Assembly (NCBI RefSeq): GCF_002335745.1
Contig: NZ_NIST01000001.1
Coordinates: 3,053,636-3,117,635, forward strand
Source of the DNA: Evansella halocellulosilytica
GTDB taxonomy: Bacteria; Bacillota; Bacilli; Bacillales; Salisediminibacteriaceae
Reading direction: 5' to 3'
DNA length: 64,000 nt
A program made the position numbers and the translations under genes. Of the stretch, positions 8,123-17,892 are shown piece by piece. The notes under the pieces were generated by a model. It was not told where the DNA came from. It saw nothing but the letters and a program-made list of their open reading frames with translations, and ran no database searches. The first letter of the stretch is position 1; each line of letters opens with the position of its first letter.

Positions 8123-8904
8123 TCATCTTGTTCATTAGTGTTTGCCTGTTAGCTTTAGGAGCTTATTACAAACAATCCCTCACGAAAAGTGGTATGTATG
8201 CAGCCATTGTGGTAGGTTGTGTAATTAGTTTCAGTCTATCATTTTTTGGTTTAATTGTTTTAGGGGCATTTTTTATTTCGTCATCTCTCATAGGAAAGGT
8301 TGTACAGGGGAGTGGAGACACGTTTGAATTGAAAGGTGAAAAACGTGATGCTGCACAAGTACTTGCTAATGGCGGCTGGGCTGCAGTATGTGCATTGTTA
8401 TATGGATTAACAGATGCAGCAGGCTGGCTATTCGCTTTTGTTGCAACAATATCAGCCGCTAATAGTGATACTTGGGCGTCTGTAGCAGGCAGGTTGAGCC
8501 GGTCAAAACCAAGACATTTTCTAACCTTTGATCGATTAGAGCACGGACAGTCTGGCGGTATGACGATCATTGGGACGGTCGGAGCTATGCTAGGTGCTAT
8601 ATTTATTAGTATCATTGCCTGGTCTTTTAATCTCCTCTTTCTTACCTTTGAAATTACCGTCTATTTTGTAGTGTTTACTTCATTGGTTGGCTTTGTAGCT
8701 CAATATATTGATACGATCATTGGCGGAACGTTCCAAGTATTGTATCGTTGCTCTGTATGTGGAAATGTAACGGAAAAAGGAGTACATTGCTATCATCCTT
8801 CAGTAAAAATTAGAGGAATTCATTTTTTTACGAATGATGTAACGAATCACGTGTGTACTGCTTCAGCTGTCTTGTTTTCTTGGCTGTATATTTCATTCAT
8901 ATAA
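8110..8904 (+). CDS. DUF92 / TMEM19-family membrane protein
   Basis: The 264-residue protein has about six membrane segments and the DUF92 signature blocks: ANGGWAA near residue 87, AANSDTWASVAG near 117, the FDRLEHGQSGG loop and QYIDTIIGG. Plant VTE6, a phytyl-phosphate kinase, belongs to this family, so a lipid-linked kinase role is possible but not shown. An unusual CSVCG ... HCYHP segment near residues 215-230 could be a metal site. The start ATG lies inside yqgN; a second ATG at 8119 overlaps the yqgN stop as ATGA and is equally plausible. Confidence 0.82.
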   Translation: MYTMIILFISVCLLALGAYYKQSLTKSGMYAAIVVGCVISFSLSFFGLIVLGAFFISSSLIGKVVQGSGDTFELKGEKRDAAQVLANGGWAAVCALLYGLTDAAGWLFAFVATISAANSDTWASVAGRLSRSKPRHFLTFDRLEHGQSGGMTIIGTVGAMLGAIFISIIAWSFNLLFLTFEITVYFVVFTSLVGFVAQYIDTIIGGTFQVLYRCSVCGNVTEKGVHCYHPSVKIRGIHFFTNDVTNHVCTASAVLFSWLYISFI

Positions 8905-8920
8905 ATAGGAGGGAAAGCTA

Positions 8921-9940
8921 TTGAGTCAAGATTGGTCCCGATATTCAAGACAAATGTTATTTCAACCAGTAGGTGAAAAAGGGCAGGAAATGTTAAGTCG
9001 TGCGAAAGTATTGATCGTTGGAATGGGAGCGCTCGGAACCGTTATCGCGAACCATTTTGTCAGAGCAGGTGTCGGACATGTCGTGTTTTGTGATCGTGAT
9101 TATGTGGAAAAAAGTAATTTGCAGCGTCAACTGCTTTTTAATGAAGAAGATGCTGATCAATTATTGCCAAAAGCGGTAGCGGCAGAACGAGCATTAAAGA
9201 AATTGAATACTTCGATTAAAATTGAAGGGCATGTGACAGACATTCATGCTCATAACATTGAATCATTTATGAATGACGTGAACTTAATTATGGATGGGAC
9301 AGATAATTTCCGTACTCGGTATTTATTAAATGATGTTGCCTATAAATTTGGTGTCCCATTTATTTACGGAGGGGCTGTGAGTTCACGAGGAATGAATGCC
9401 GTTTTTATTCCTGGCGAGACCCCGTGTTTACGCTGTATGTTTCCGACCTATGATGGAGCGGGTCAAACGTGTGATACGGTTGGCGTGTTATCACCTGTTG
9501 TTGATATCGTTGCCAGTATTCAAGCGATAGAAGGGTTAAAATTATTAACTGCCAACAAACATGCTTTACGTAGTAATTTGGTGACATTTGACATATGGGA
9601 GAATGATTCATTCGAAATGAAACTGAAGGAAGTCCATGAACATTGCCCGACCTGTCAGCTGAAGCAATATCCTACTTTAACTGAAGCTGATAGTGATCAC
9701 ATCACTACGCTGTGTGGGAGGGAGACGATACAATTTTTAACGAATAAAGGTCTTAATTTATCTGTTTGGAACGAACGGTTACGAGCTGTAGCTGAAGTGA
9801 AAGAAACACCATTTTTGTTACGAGCACATTTACAAGAAGGTGAAACACTTATCCTGTTTCCGGATGGGCGTGTCCTTATCCAAGGAACCGAAGAAATAGC
9901 AAGGGCTAAATCGTTATTTTCTAAATACATAGGAATGTAG
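8921..9940 (+). CDS. ThiF/MoeB-family adenylyltransferase
   Basis: The 339-residue protein has the E1-like nucleotide-binding loop G34-M-G36-A-L-G39, the KSNLQRQLLF arginine-finger block and the DGTDNFRTRYLLND motif. Two CxxC pairs (PCLRCMFP and HCPTCQ) form the zinc site. Enzymes of this type adenylate the C-terminal glycine of a ubiquitin-like sulfur carrier (ThiS or MoaD). No carrier gene lies nearby, so thiamine versus molybdopterin cannot be decided. The C-terminal 90 residues look rhodanese-like in placement (DGRVLIQGTEEIARAKSLFSKYI is typical of ThiF/MoeB tails). The start is TTG after AGGAGGG. Confidence 0.85.
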   Translation: MSQDWSRYSRQMLFQPVGEKGQEMLSRAKVLIVGMGALGTVIANHFVRAGVGHVVFCDRDYVEKSNLQRQLLFNEEDADQLLPKAVAAERALKKLNTSIKIEGHVTDIHAHNIESFMNDVNLIMDGTDNFRTRYLLNDVAYKFGVPFIYGGAVSSRGMNAVFIPGETPCLRCMFPTYDGAGQTCDTVGVLSPVVDIVASIQAIEGLKLLTANKHALRSNLVTFDIWENDSFEMKLKEVHEHCPTCQLKQYPTLTEADSDHITTLCGRETIQFLTNKGLNLSVWNERLRAVAEVKETPFLLRAHLQEGETLILFPDGRVLIQGTEEIARAKSLFSKYIGM

Positions 9941-9991
9941 CCGAATAAATTGTCAAAATTGCCATTTCATCTACCGAAACATAGTTGTGTG

Positions 9992-10009
9992 TTGTGAAAA
10001 AGTGTACAA
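9992..10009. promoter_or_regulatory. Candidate Rex operator upstream of ldh
   Basis: TTGTGAA, four A/G bases, then TGTACAA: the left half is perfect against the known Rex site TTGTGAA-N4-TTCACAA and the right half matches 5 of 7. It lies 40-60 bases before the ldh start, and ldh is a classic Rex target. Inference from sequence only. Confidence 0.45.
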
Positions 10010-10031
10010 TCTAATTGTAGTGAAATGATGA

Positions 10032-11006
<975 letters not shown>

Positions 11007-11037
11007 ATGGTAAACAATGGTCAGCGAATAAAAAAAA

Positions 11038-11069
11038 GCCTCCTTTGACAACCTAAGTTTAAAGGAGGC
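11038..11069 (+). promoter_or_regulatory. Hairpin that sequesters the ribosome site of the 58-codon gene
   Basis: GCCTCCTTT (11038-11046) is the exact complement of AAAGGAGGC (11061-11069) with a 14-base loop. The right arm is the Shine-Dalgarno of the ATG at 11079, so the folded RNA would hide it. The A run upstream means that on the minus strand the same stem is followed by T residues and could act as a terminator. Confidence 0.6.
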
Positions 11070-11078
11070 GAATTCAAC

Positions 11079-11255
11079 ATGCAACGTTGGGTTGGGTTTC
11101 TATTCGTGGTTGTTGCGTTTTTCGCAGTAAATCGCTATAAGTACACGCTGTTAAACCTTTTTTTGTCCAGAAAATGGATACGACGATTATCGATTGCATT
11201 TGTGATGCGAATACCAGGAGTTCGCGAACGTATGATGTACCAGATGATCAGATAA
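11079..11255 (+). CDS. Small membrane protein, 58 residues, unknown
   Basis: ATG sits nine bases after a perfect AAAGGAGG. The peptide has one hydrophobic N-terminal segment (WVGFLFVVVAFFAV, residues 4-17) and a basic remainder that includes SRKWIRRL and RIPGVRERMMYQMIR. I do not recognise a family. It has the shape of a small inner-membrane protein with a cytoplasmic basic helix. The exact ribosome site, the terminator-like structure after it and the sequestering hairpin before it argue that it is a real, regulated gene. Confidence 0.6.
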   Translation: MQRWVGFLFVVVAFFAVNRYKYTLLNLFLSRKWIRRLSIAFVMRIPGVRERMMYQMIR

Positions 11256-11258
11256 AAG

Positions 11259-11347
11259 AACTAATGTATAAAGGGTATACGTTTTTTACGCCTTGATTCC
11301 TTAGGAACAGAGGATGAAAAACACTCCTTTTGTACATTAGTTTTTTC
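11259..11347 (+). terminator. Probable terminator after the 58-codon gene
   Basis: AACTAATGTA (11259-11268) pairs with TACATTAGTT (11333-11342), enclosing further weak stems, and T residues follow. The long loop makes it less certain than the other terminators. Confidence 0.45.
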
Positions 11348-11433
11348 ATTATTATCTAATTAAATAAAAAGGGAGATAATTCTTCGAAATATCGAATAAT
11401 CGTTGATATAATATGGTGGAGAGGTGAATATTT

Positions 11434-12162
11434 GTGAAATGGGAAGGGATTTGTTTTGATTTAGATAATACATTATTTAGTCATGAAAAAGCATTTAAAC
11501 ATGCAATAAAAGCATCTTTTGAACATTATTTATCAAATGTTGTTAAAATGAAGGAAGATCCTATTTCGTTTAACGATTTTTTTAATGTTTTTAAATCGAA
11601 CAGTGATCGATATTGGAGTATGTATGAAAGTAAAGAGCTTACCGGGAGAGATTATCGAAGATTACGGTTTATGAAAACGATGGAAGCATTCAAATTGCCA
11701 TCCAGTCATGAGCATGCGGATTTGTTTCACGAATATTATTACAACATCGTCGATGATTTCAGTGAACCTTATCCAGGAATGGAACAATTGTTATCATTTT
11801 TAAAAAATAGAAATATCCAATTAGGGATTATCACGAATGGGATGGTAGACACACAATACGGAAAAGTGAAAAAAATAGGTGCAGGTAAATGGATACCGGA
11901 AAACAACATCATTGTATCTGAAGAAGTAGGAGTTGTGAAACCTTCAACAGAGATTTTTCGTATTGCAGAAAAAAGGATGAAACTAAGACCAGATCAGCTG
12001 TTATTTATCGGCGACTCTTGGAAACACGATGTTGAAGGAGCTAAACAAGCTGGCTGGGAAGCTATCTTTTTGAATTCGAGAAATGAAGAAAGAAATTCTG
12101 CAGTAGAACCATTTATCGAATGTCAATCTTTAATAGATGTATACAACGAACTATTAGTTTAA
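11434..12162 (+). CDS. HAD-superfamily hydrolase
   Basis: The 242-residue protein has motif I DLDNT (nucleophile D9, acid D11), motif II ITNGM, the Lys of motif III (VVKPSTEIF) and motif IV IGDSWKHDVEGAKQAG. The helical cap between motifs I and II is of the YjjG/haloacid dehalogenase type, so a small phosphorylated metabolite such as a nucleotide or sugar phosphate is the likely substrate. It is cytoplasmic. The start is GTG after GAGAGGTG. It ends 18 bases before gluP and is probably co-transcribed with it. Confidence 0.85.
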   Translation: MKWEGICFDLDNTLFSHEKAFKHAIKASFEHYLSNVVKMKEDPISFNDFFNVFKSNSDRYWSMYESKELTGRDYRRLRFMKTMEAFKLPSSHEHADLFHEYYYNIVDDFSEPYPGMEQLLSFLKNRNIQLGIITNGMVDTQYGKVKKIGAGKWIPENNIIVSEEVGVVKPSTEIFRIAEKRMKLRPDQLLFIGDSWKHDVEGAKQAGWEAIFLNSRNEERNSAVEPFIECQSLIDVYNELLV

Positions 12163-12180
12163 AGGGTCGGGGGTTAACGA

Positions 12181-13758
12181 ATGAATAGACTGACATTATC
12201 CCTGAGGTTTTGGGAAATTGTTTATCACCTTGTCGTAAAAGAAAAGATGAGAGTTATACATATAAGTGAACATTCTAATGAGGTTTGGATTGAGGATGAT
12301 CGTAAGGAGCCTTACCAAATCATTCGATTAGCTCAAAAAGATCTTGATTGGAGTAACCAGTTAAAAGCAGATGTGAAAAAGACTCACGAGCGTGCAAGGC
12401 AAGTACGAAAACAGCTTGGATTACGGCAAGCGAATGTCGTAAATGTGATCATTTCACCTTATCCTCCAGTAGATGACTATTCCCAAACAGTAGATCAACC
12501 GCTGCCGTTTTCAGCTGGGGGGAAACAGCAGCAACGAACGATTCTTGTCACATTGGATGCCCTCACAAATACTTTTTTTCCCTTAGCGACAGAATGGAAG
12601 CTCCATGCTATGCCGACTTTTATTGAGCCAGAGAGTGTCGAAGAGGAAGAGTCGATGCTTAGGTCTTTACGTTATGCTGTTCAACAATCATCAGAAAAAA
12701 GGCATGAAGATGAACGTAAGCTTTTCTTTTATGGTAAACCTGTTTTTACTTATATCATGATAAGCTGTATATTGGTGATGTATGCAGTCGTTGAACATTT
12801 CGGATCATCGACAAATCCGCAATCATTAATTACTTTTGGAGCAAAATTCAATCCGCTCATTTTAGAAGGTGAATGGTGGCGGTTTTTCTCTGCGATGTTT
12901 TTACACATTGGAATACTGCATTTATTTATGAACTCATTAGCACTATTTTATTTAGGAGGAGCCGTTGAACGTATTTTTGGAACGACAAGGTTCATTCTCA
13001 TTTATTTTCTTGCTGGATTATCAGGATCTGTTGCAAGTTTTGCTTTCAATGAAAATGTCTCAGCAGGTGCAAGTGGGGCAATTTTTGGTTGTTTCGGAGC
13101 GTTACTGTACTTTGGGTTTCGCTATCGCCGATTGTTTTTTAGAACGATGGGAATGAATGTCATTGTTATTTTAGTGATTAATTTAGCATTCGGGTTTATG
13201 GTACCGATGGTCGACAACGGGGCACATATTGGTGGATTAGTCGGTGGATTTGTCGCTTCTGCCATTGTTGGGCTGCCGAAGCATAAAAATCAGTTGAAAC
13301 AGCTCCTAGCATTCTTTGGAGGAATCGCTGCACTGACCGCCCTATTATATTATGCTTATGATCAAGAAGAAACTGGTGATTCATATGCTGTCTATTACCA
13401 AATAGGTATTGAGCATATGAGAAGTGATCAGTTTGAAGAGGCACGCCCGTATTTCGAACGTGTCGTCCACTCAGAGTCGGTTCGTGACGAAGAGCTGTTA
13501 GCTCAAAGTTATTTTCAGCTCGGTTCAATCGAAATCACTGTAGAAAATTATGGTGAAGCTGAGAGCTATTTAGAGAATACGGTTGAGTTGTCACCTGAAT
13601 TTTTCGAAGGTCAATATAACCTTGCTGTCGTTTATTATTATCAAGGCAAGTATGAACGTGCATACGAGCAGCTGCAAGTGGCAAAAGAATTAAATCCTGA
13701 CCATGAGCAAGCGATTGAACTTGAAGAAGAGCTAAGTCGTCATATTGAAGCGTCTTAG
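12181..13758 (+). CDS. gluP: Rhomboid intramembrane serine protease with TPR tail
   Basis: The 525-residue protein is close to the B. subtilis GluP/YqgP length. A soluble N-terminal domain (about 1-180) precedes six or seven membrane helices. The catalytic dyad is visible as S298 in GASGAIFG and H349 in GAHIGG. Two or three TPR-like repeats (about 400-520) form the C-terminal cytoplasmic domain. Rhomboids cleave membrane proteins within the bilayer. B. subtilis GluP has been linked to cell division and to turnover of the Mg transporter MgtE. The start is ATG after GGGTCGGGGG. Confidence 0.92.
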   Translation: MNRLTLSLRFWEIVYHLVVKEKMRVIHISEHSNEVWIEDDRKEPYQIIRLAQKDLDWSNQLKADVKKTHERARQVRKQLGLRQANVVNVIISPYPPVDDYSQTVDQPLPFSAGGKQQQRTILVTLDALTNTFFPLATEWKLHAMPTFIEPESVEEEESMLRSLRYAVQQSSEKRHEDERKLFFYGKPVFTYIMISCILVMYAVVEHFGSSTNPQSLITFGAKFNPLILEGEWWRFFSAMFLHIGILHLFMNSLALFYLGGAVERIFGTTRFILIYFLAGLSGSVASFAFNENVSAGASGAIFGCFGALLYFGFRYRRLFFRTMGMNVIVILVINLAFGFMVPMVDNGAHIGGLVGGFVASAIVGLPKHKNQLKQLLAFFGGIAALTALLYYAYDQEETGDSYAVYYQIGIEHMRSDQFEEARPYFERVVHSESVRDEELLAQSYFQLGSIEITVENYGEAESYLENTVELSPEFFEGQYNLAVVYYYQGKYERAYEQLQVAKELNPDHEQAIELEEELSRHIEAS

Positions 13759-13797
13759 CTCTTTTTTCTGCAAATTTGTTTATACAAACTGAAAATC

Positions 13798-14697
13798 TTA
13801 GTTCCCTTCTTCGTCTGGAATTAACTGCAATAATTGCTGACCTGATTTATCGCTCGTTTCATATAACACCATTAAATGGGTACGATCATAACTCAAAAAA
13901 ATAAACGGCATCGTATTTCCGATTGGATCATACGTTTCTTCGGTAAACGTATTTGTACCTAATAAATAATATCTGTACAATCCTTCCCAAAGACGACCAA
14001 TAACCGCATTCGTTTCTTCTTGTGTAAATGATGGGAGAGGAGATTCCTGAAACTGGACAATATCGATTAATGGAAAAATATAATAAGAATCATGATTAAT
14101 ATTAAATTCTTCAATTAATCCATCAATTGTATAAGTTAATTGCTGATCAATGATTGAATCTAACAGTTCTTGTCCTCTCTTTTCATTCGCAGTTTCGGGT
14201 ATTTTAAAGTCCATTAACGGTGAAAGCGGTGTGTCAATGACATATAATAAATCATTACTCATCGCTTGTTTACTTTTAATCACGTCATCTGGGTAATGCA
14301 CCTCTGCATAATGAAATGTAATAGCTTCATATTTTCCGCTGTCTTCACCATGGATCGTTATATTATTTTTCATTTTCTTCGTTTTTTCTTCCCATTCATT
14401 TTGAGTATTTACTAATACTCCATTTTCAAAAATAAATCCGATGTCTTGTCGTAAGTATGCCTTTTCATTTGTAGATGATTGAGTTTTCCAATTTAAGTAA
14501 TATTCATTCTCATCCTTTGTATCAACTAAATTTACAGAAGTTAATGCATCAGTAAATTGAATTTGATCATCTTCTGGAAAATAAATAAACGCCTCACGCA
14601 TCGGGTTTTTCGAGAAGTGAGGATATAATGCGATTATTATTGCAGCAATAAAGGCGCTTAAAATAAGGATGATCGTCCGTTTCTTCGTTTTTGACAT
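13798..14697 (-). CDS. Membrane-anchored extracytoplasmic protein, unknown
   Basis: The 299-residue protein has a single N-terminal membrane segment (residues 8-25) and a largely hydrophilic exterior domain with no motif I recognise. The region PEDDQIQFTDALTSVNLVDT and the repeated Trp/Tyr-rich strands suggest a beta-rich fold. The start is ATG after GAGGAGTAGACC. It is oriented against its neighbours gluP and spoVAF-like, and shares a promoter region of about 140 bases with the latter. Possible roles in germination or envelope are guesses from position only. Confidence 0.6.
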   Translation of the reverse strand: MSKTKKRTIILILSAFIAAIIIALYPHFSKNPMREAFIYFPEDDQIQFTDALTSVNLVDTKDENEYYLNWKTQSSTNEKAYLRQDIGFIFENGVLVNTQNEWEEKTKKMKNNITIHGEDSGKYEAITFHYAEVHYPDDVIKSKQAMSNDLLYVIDTPLSPLMDFKIPETANEKRGQELLDSIIDQQLTYTIDGLIEEFNINHDSYYIFPLIDIVQFQESPLPSFTQEETNAVIGRLWEGLYRYYLLGTNTFTEETYDPIGNTMPFIFLSYDRTHLMVLYETSDKSGQQLLQLIPDEEGN

Positions 14698-14839
14698 TGG
14701 TCTACTCCTCTCACAAGCAAAGCATGTCTACTAGTTTATATGTGAGATGAATTCCTCCTATTCCAAAAAATTTAACAGCGATTGTATGCTGAATGGATTC
14801 TTAACCATTGACAAACAATGATAAAGAGGGGGACTAAAC

Positions 14840-16300
14840 ATGTCGGACGTAATACAAAGACCAGCTTCAACAGACTTAAAAACGAATGTTACTTATTTAA
14901 AAGATCAATTAGGTGTTGATAAGAGTTTTGATTTGGTTCATCTCGATTTATCTTTTGATGGAATTGAAATGGCGATCTTTACAGTTGATGGGTTTGCTAA
15001 AGATGAAGCCATTACACAAATTCAAAGAGAATTGAATCATATAAACATTCAAGGTGAAAATATTGATATCGTTGAAAACTTAACGAAGTCACGAATACCA
15101 TACATTGAATTAGAAACAGAAATAGATTTAGAAGAAGTAGTTATTCAAGTGTTATCAGGTCCAGCAGCTTTAGTTATAGAAGGATATAATAGAATCATTA
15201 TTATCGATACCCGAGAGTATCCTGTACGTGGACCTGAAGAGCCTGATACAGAACAAGTTATCCGCGGTTCAAAAGATGGTTTTGTTGAAACGCTTGTATT
15301 CAATGCAGGGTTAATCCGGAGACGAGTAAGAGATCGTACGTTACGAAATGAATATATAAGAGTAGGGAGAAGATCGCATACAGATTTATGTTTAACTTAT
15401 GTTGAAGATATAGCCGATGCTGAACTTGTACAATATGTGAAGCAAGCGCTTAAACAAATTGATACTGATGGATTACCGATGGGAGATAAAACGATAGAAG
15501 AATATATTTTCGGCCAACATAAAAATCCATATCCACTCGTACGATACACGGAAAGACCTGATGTTGCATCTTCTCATTTGTTTGAAGGTCACGTGTTAGT
15601 GATGGTAGATGGTTCTCCAAGTGTAATCATTACGCCTACAACGTTTTGGCATCATTTACAACATGCAGAAGAGTACAGACAAAAGCCTATTGTAGGCAGT
15701 GCATTACGTTTTGTTCGTTTTGCTGCCATTTGGATGTCTGTTTTTTTACTTCCACTATGGTATTTATTTGCTGAAAATCCTGAGTTACTTCCTAATCATT
15801 TGGCATATATCGGTCCTAACGATATTGGTCAAGTCCCATTATTTGCTCAATTTGTGTTAGCTGAAATGGGGATTGAAATGTTAAGGATGGCAGCTATTCA
15901 TACACCTTCAGCACTTGCGACTGCACTAGGGCTTGTTGCTGCGATTTTAATAGGAGAAGTTGCGATAGAAGTAGGGTTGTTCTCACATGAAGTCGTGTTA
16001 TATTTAGCGATTGTAGCTATAGGGTCGTTTGCAACACCTAGTTATGAAATGAGTTTAGCAAATCGGATTGTTCGGATGACTCTATTATTAATCGTTGCCA
16101 TTTTTCACGTACCAGGATATATGATCGGTTCGTTATTGTTAGTCATGTTATTAGTTTCAATGAAGGCTTACGATACTCCTTATTTTTGGCCATTTATTCC
16201 GTTTAATGGTCGCAGTTTTCGTGATGTTATCTTTCGGGCACCAATGCCATTAAAAAATCGCCGCCCACGTGCAATCCACCCGGCTGATCCGGATCGCTAA
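14840..16300 (+). CDS. spoVAF: GerA-family spore germination protein, SpoVAF-like
   Basis: The 486-residue protein has an N-terminal soluble domain with the EEPDTEQVIRGSKDGF and NAGLIRRRVRD blocks of the GerA A-subunit family. A membrane domain of about five segments follows, with GHVLVMVDGSPSVII and AIHTPSALATALG. From memory these sections match SpoVAF of B. subtilis more closely than GerAA, GerBA or GerKA, including the opening NVTYLKDQLGVDKSFD and the closing WPFIPF ... RAIHPADP. It would act in the spore inner membrane during nutrient germination or DPA release. It lies alone, away from any spoVA operon. The start is ATG after AGAGGGGGA. Confidence 0.82.
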   Translation: MSDVIQRPASTDLKTNVTYLKDQLGVDKSFDLVHLDLSFDGIEMAIFTVDGFAKDEAITQIQRELNHINIQGENIDIVENLTKSRIPYIELETEIDLEEVVIQVLSGPAALVIEGYNRIIIIDTREYPVRGPEEPDTEQVIRGSKDGFVETLVFNAGLIRRRVRDRTLRNEYIRVGRRSHTDLCLTYVEDIADAELVQYVKQALKQIDTDGLPMGDKTIEEYIFGQHKNPYPLVRYTERPDVASSHLFEGHVLVMVDGSPSVIITPTTFWHHLQHAEEYRQKPIVGSALRFVRFAAIWMSVFLLPLWYLFAENPELLPNHLAYIGPNDIGQVPLFAQFVLAEMGIEMLRMAAIHTPSALATALGLVAAILIGEVAIEVGLFSHEVVLYLAIVAIGSFATPSYEMSLANRIVRMTLLLIVAIFHVPGYMIGSLLLVMLLVSMKAYDTPYFWPFIPFNGRSFRDVIFRAPMPLKNRRPRAIHPADPDR

Positions 16301-16325
16301 ATGGAACAGGCAGTAACAAATCAAA

Positions 16326-16366
16326 AAAAGAGGATTCACGAAGGTTACGTGGATCCTCTTATCATT
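16326..16366. terminator. Bidirectional terminator between spoVAF-like and yueI
   Basis: AAAGAGGAT and ATCCTCTT form the arms with an inner CACG/CGTG stem. A residues before and T residues after let it serve both convergent genes. Confidence 0.7.
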
Positions 16367-16759
16367 TTAGTCATGATTATAATCAAATGCATCATCTTTT
16401 ATAAAAATGTCCTCTTGATTTTCCAAAGCATGTGAGGAGGCTAATACGATGCCAATCGGACTGTCATGCCCGTCACTAACGACAGTAAATGGTACAGAAT
16501 GTTTATTTGCAGCTTGGACATAGTTTGAATAGGAAGGATAATTTAATGAACCATTAATATATAAATGAATATTATTTTTCGTTCGTAACAACCGCTCCAC
16601 TTCATCATACATCCCTTTTTGACGAACTTGTGTATTCGTAAGGGCTAAATAAACCCTTTCGGCAATTGTGCTTAAAAATAGCTTTCGTTCTTCAGGTCTA
16701 ATCTCGGGTGAACCGTATATTCCCTTTTGAAGGACTTCTTCAAGTTTATCTTGTGACAT
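16367..16759 (-). CDS. yueI: DUF1694 family protein YueI
   Basis: The protein is about 130 residues long. It contains the features I associate with the YueI family: LYINGSLNYPSYSNYVQAAN and FTVVSDGHDSPIGIVLAS, a compact alpha/beta fold with a conserved GxLNY. The function is unknown. An upstream in-frame ATG at 16777 exists, but AGAGGGAG lies inside that extension and is well spaced for the ATG used here. It converges on the spoVAF-like gene. Confidence 0.8.
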   Translation of the reverse strand: MSQDKLEEVLQKGIYGSPEIRPEERKLFLSTIAERVYLALTNTQVRQKGMYDEVERLLRTKNNIHLYINGSLNYPSYSNYVQAANKHSVPFTVVSDGHDSPIGIVLASSHALENQEDIFIKDDAFDYNHD

Positions 16760-16800
16760 TTTGCTCCCTCTTCTCATCTGTTATTATTTTTAAAAAAAAA

Positions 16801-16890
16801 TATAAGAAAGTATAAAATTTCAATTTCTCGACTGCTGTCTAGACTAGCAGGCACGAGCTTCGCCGATAACCAAAGGAGCTTGCGCTTTTC
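16801..16890. repeat. Dispersed intergenic repeat, family A copy 3 (short form)
   Basis: Head TAAGAAAGTATAAAATTTCA and CTGCTGTCTAG are joined almost directly to the tail CGATAACCAAAGGAGCTTGC. Compared with copy 1 the central 200 bases are missing, so this looks like an internal-deletion form or a minimal unit. Confidence 0.65.
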
Positions 16891-17047
16891 TTGGGATATC
16901 ATGAAAGTTGTCATGTTCTTGTTCCAACTGGACCGTTAGTAACGGGAATCTTTATATAGTATATCAATTGAAAACCTTTACGAGCAAAAGAAATTCTTGT
17001 CCTTTTTTCTATATCTCCTTCATAGATTAGAAGCAGGAGGGATAAAC

Positions 17048-17566
17048 ATGGGCGGTTTTTTCTTTATGCTATTTATTATTGGTTTAACAGGCATAGCACT
17101 CGGTTCTTTAGCATCGGTTAAGGTTTGGTATCCTCTTCCCATATTTTTGTTTATAATCGCTGGCGTTTGTTTTGGATCATTTTGGTTTGGGGTGTTAATT
17201 GGAGCAGCATTTTTTAGCTGGCTGCCGATATTTTTAACGAAAATATTGTTGTTTTTCTTATCTTTACTGTTAGTTATTTTCTTTTTTAAACAGTTCCATC
17301 CTTCGTACGGATATTTTCCGATGAAAGGTTTTATTCATTGGGTATTACTTTCTGTTTTCTTTTTTATACTAGGGATCGAATTTGCAGCTATTGGTCTATC
17401 AGCATGGCTTCTTCTTTTTTTCTTCCCATTCTTTTTATTCGCAATCGTCATTGGATTATGGATAATTTATAAATTAAAGATTTTGTTTAAGTTTTCGTCT
17501 GTCGTGATTTATTTTCCGTTATTGATATTTGTTTTTTTAGGGGTTTTTAAATTATTATTAATATAA
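17048..17566 (+). CDS. Polytopic membrane protein, unknown
   Basis: The protein is about 172 residues and almost entirely hydrophobic, with five or six predicted membrane segments. Charged residues are few and clustered at loops (KVWYP, KQFHPSYG, YKLKILFK). I do not recognise a family. The reading frame extends upstream to 16997, but the AGGAGGG seven bases before this ATG decides the start. It precedes yqgQ by under 50 bases and may be co-transcribed with yqgQ-glcK. Confidence 0.6.
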   Translation: MGGFFFMLFIIGLTGIALGSLASVKVWYPLPIFLFIIAGVCFGSFWFGVLIGAAFFSWLPIFLTKILLFFLSLLLVIFFFKQFHPSYGYFPMKGFIHWVLLSVFFFILGIEFAAIGLSAWLLLFFFPFFLFAIVIGLWIIYKLKILFKFSSVVIYFPLLIFVFLGVFKLLLI

Positions 17567-17613
17567 GTTTACACCGAAACACCAATAACATAGAAAAGTT
17601 AAAGGAGACATCA

Positions 17614-17805
17614 ATGACATTTTTTGAAGTTCAGCAGTTACTAAAGAAATTTGGGACGATTATTTATACGGGCGATCGTTCTGGAGATTTGCTGTTAATG
17701 GAGGATGAATTAAAAGATTTATATGAACATCGAATGATTGATGATGAAGAATATAAAAAAGCTAGACTCGCCATTATGAAGGAAACGAGAGCCACTAAAC
17801 AATAA
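17614..17805 (+). CDS. yqgQ: YqgQ family protein (DUF910)
   Basis: The 63-residue protein matches the YqgQ signature VQQLLKKFGTIIYTGDR followed by MEDELKDLYEHRMIDDEEY. It is a small helical cytoplasmic protein of unknown function, reported to have a three-helix fold that may bind nucleic acid. It starts at ATG after AAAGGAGACATCA. It lies directly before glcK exactly as in B. subtilis, so an operon is likely. Confidence 0.9.
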   Translation: MTFFEVQQLLKKFGTIIYTGDRSGDLLLMEDELKDLYEHRMIDDEEYKKARLAIMKETRATKQ

Positions 17806-17892
17806 TATTTTATTGAAATAGCGATGTTGAATTGCGATGAACATGGTACAATATGAAAGTAGAGAAAGATTGATGTTAAAAGGATGATACAT

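Noticed and set aside
8166-8615. 149-codon minus-strand frame within the DUF92 gene
   Set aside because: Antisense shadow of a clear membrane protein; composition is not protein-like.
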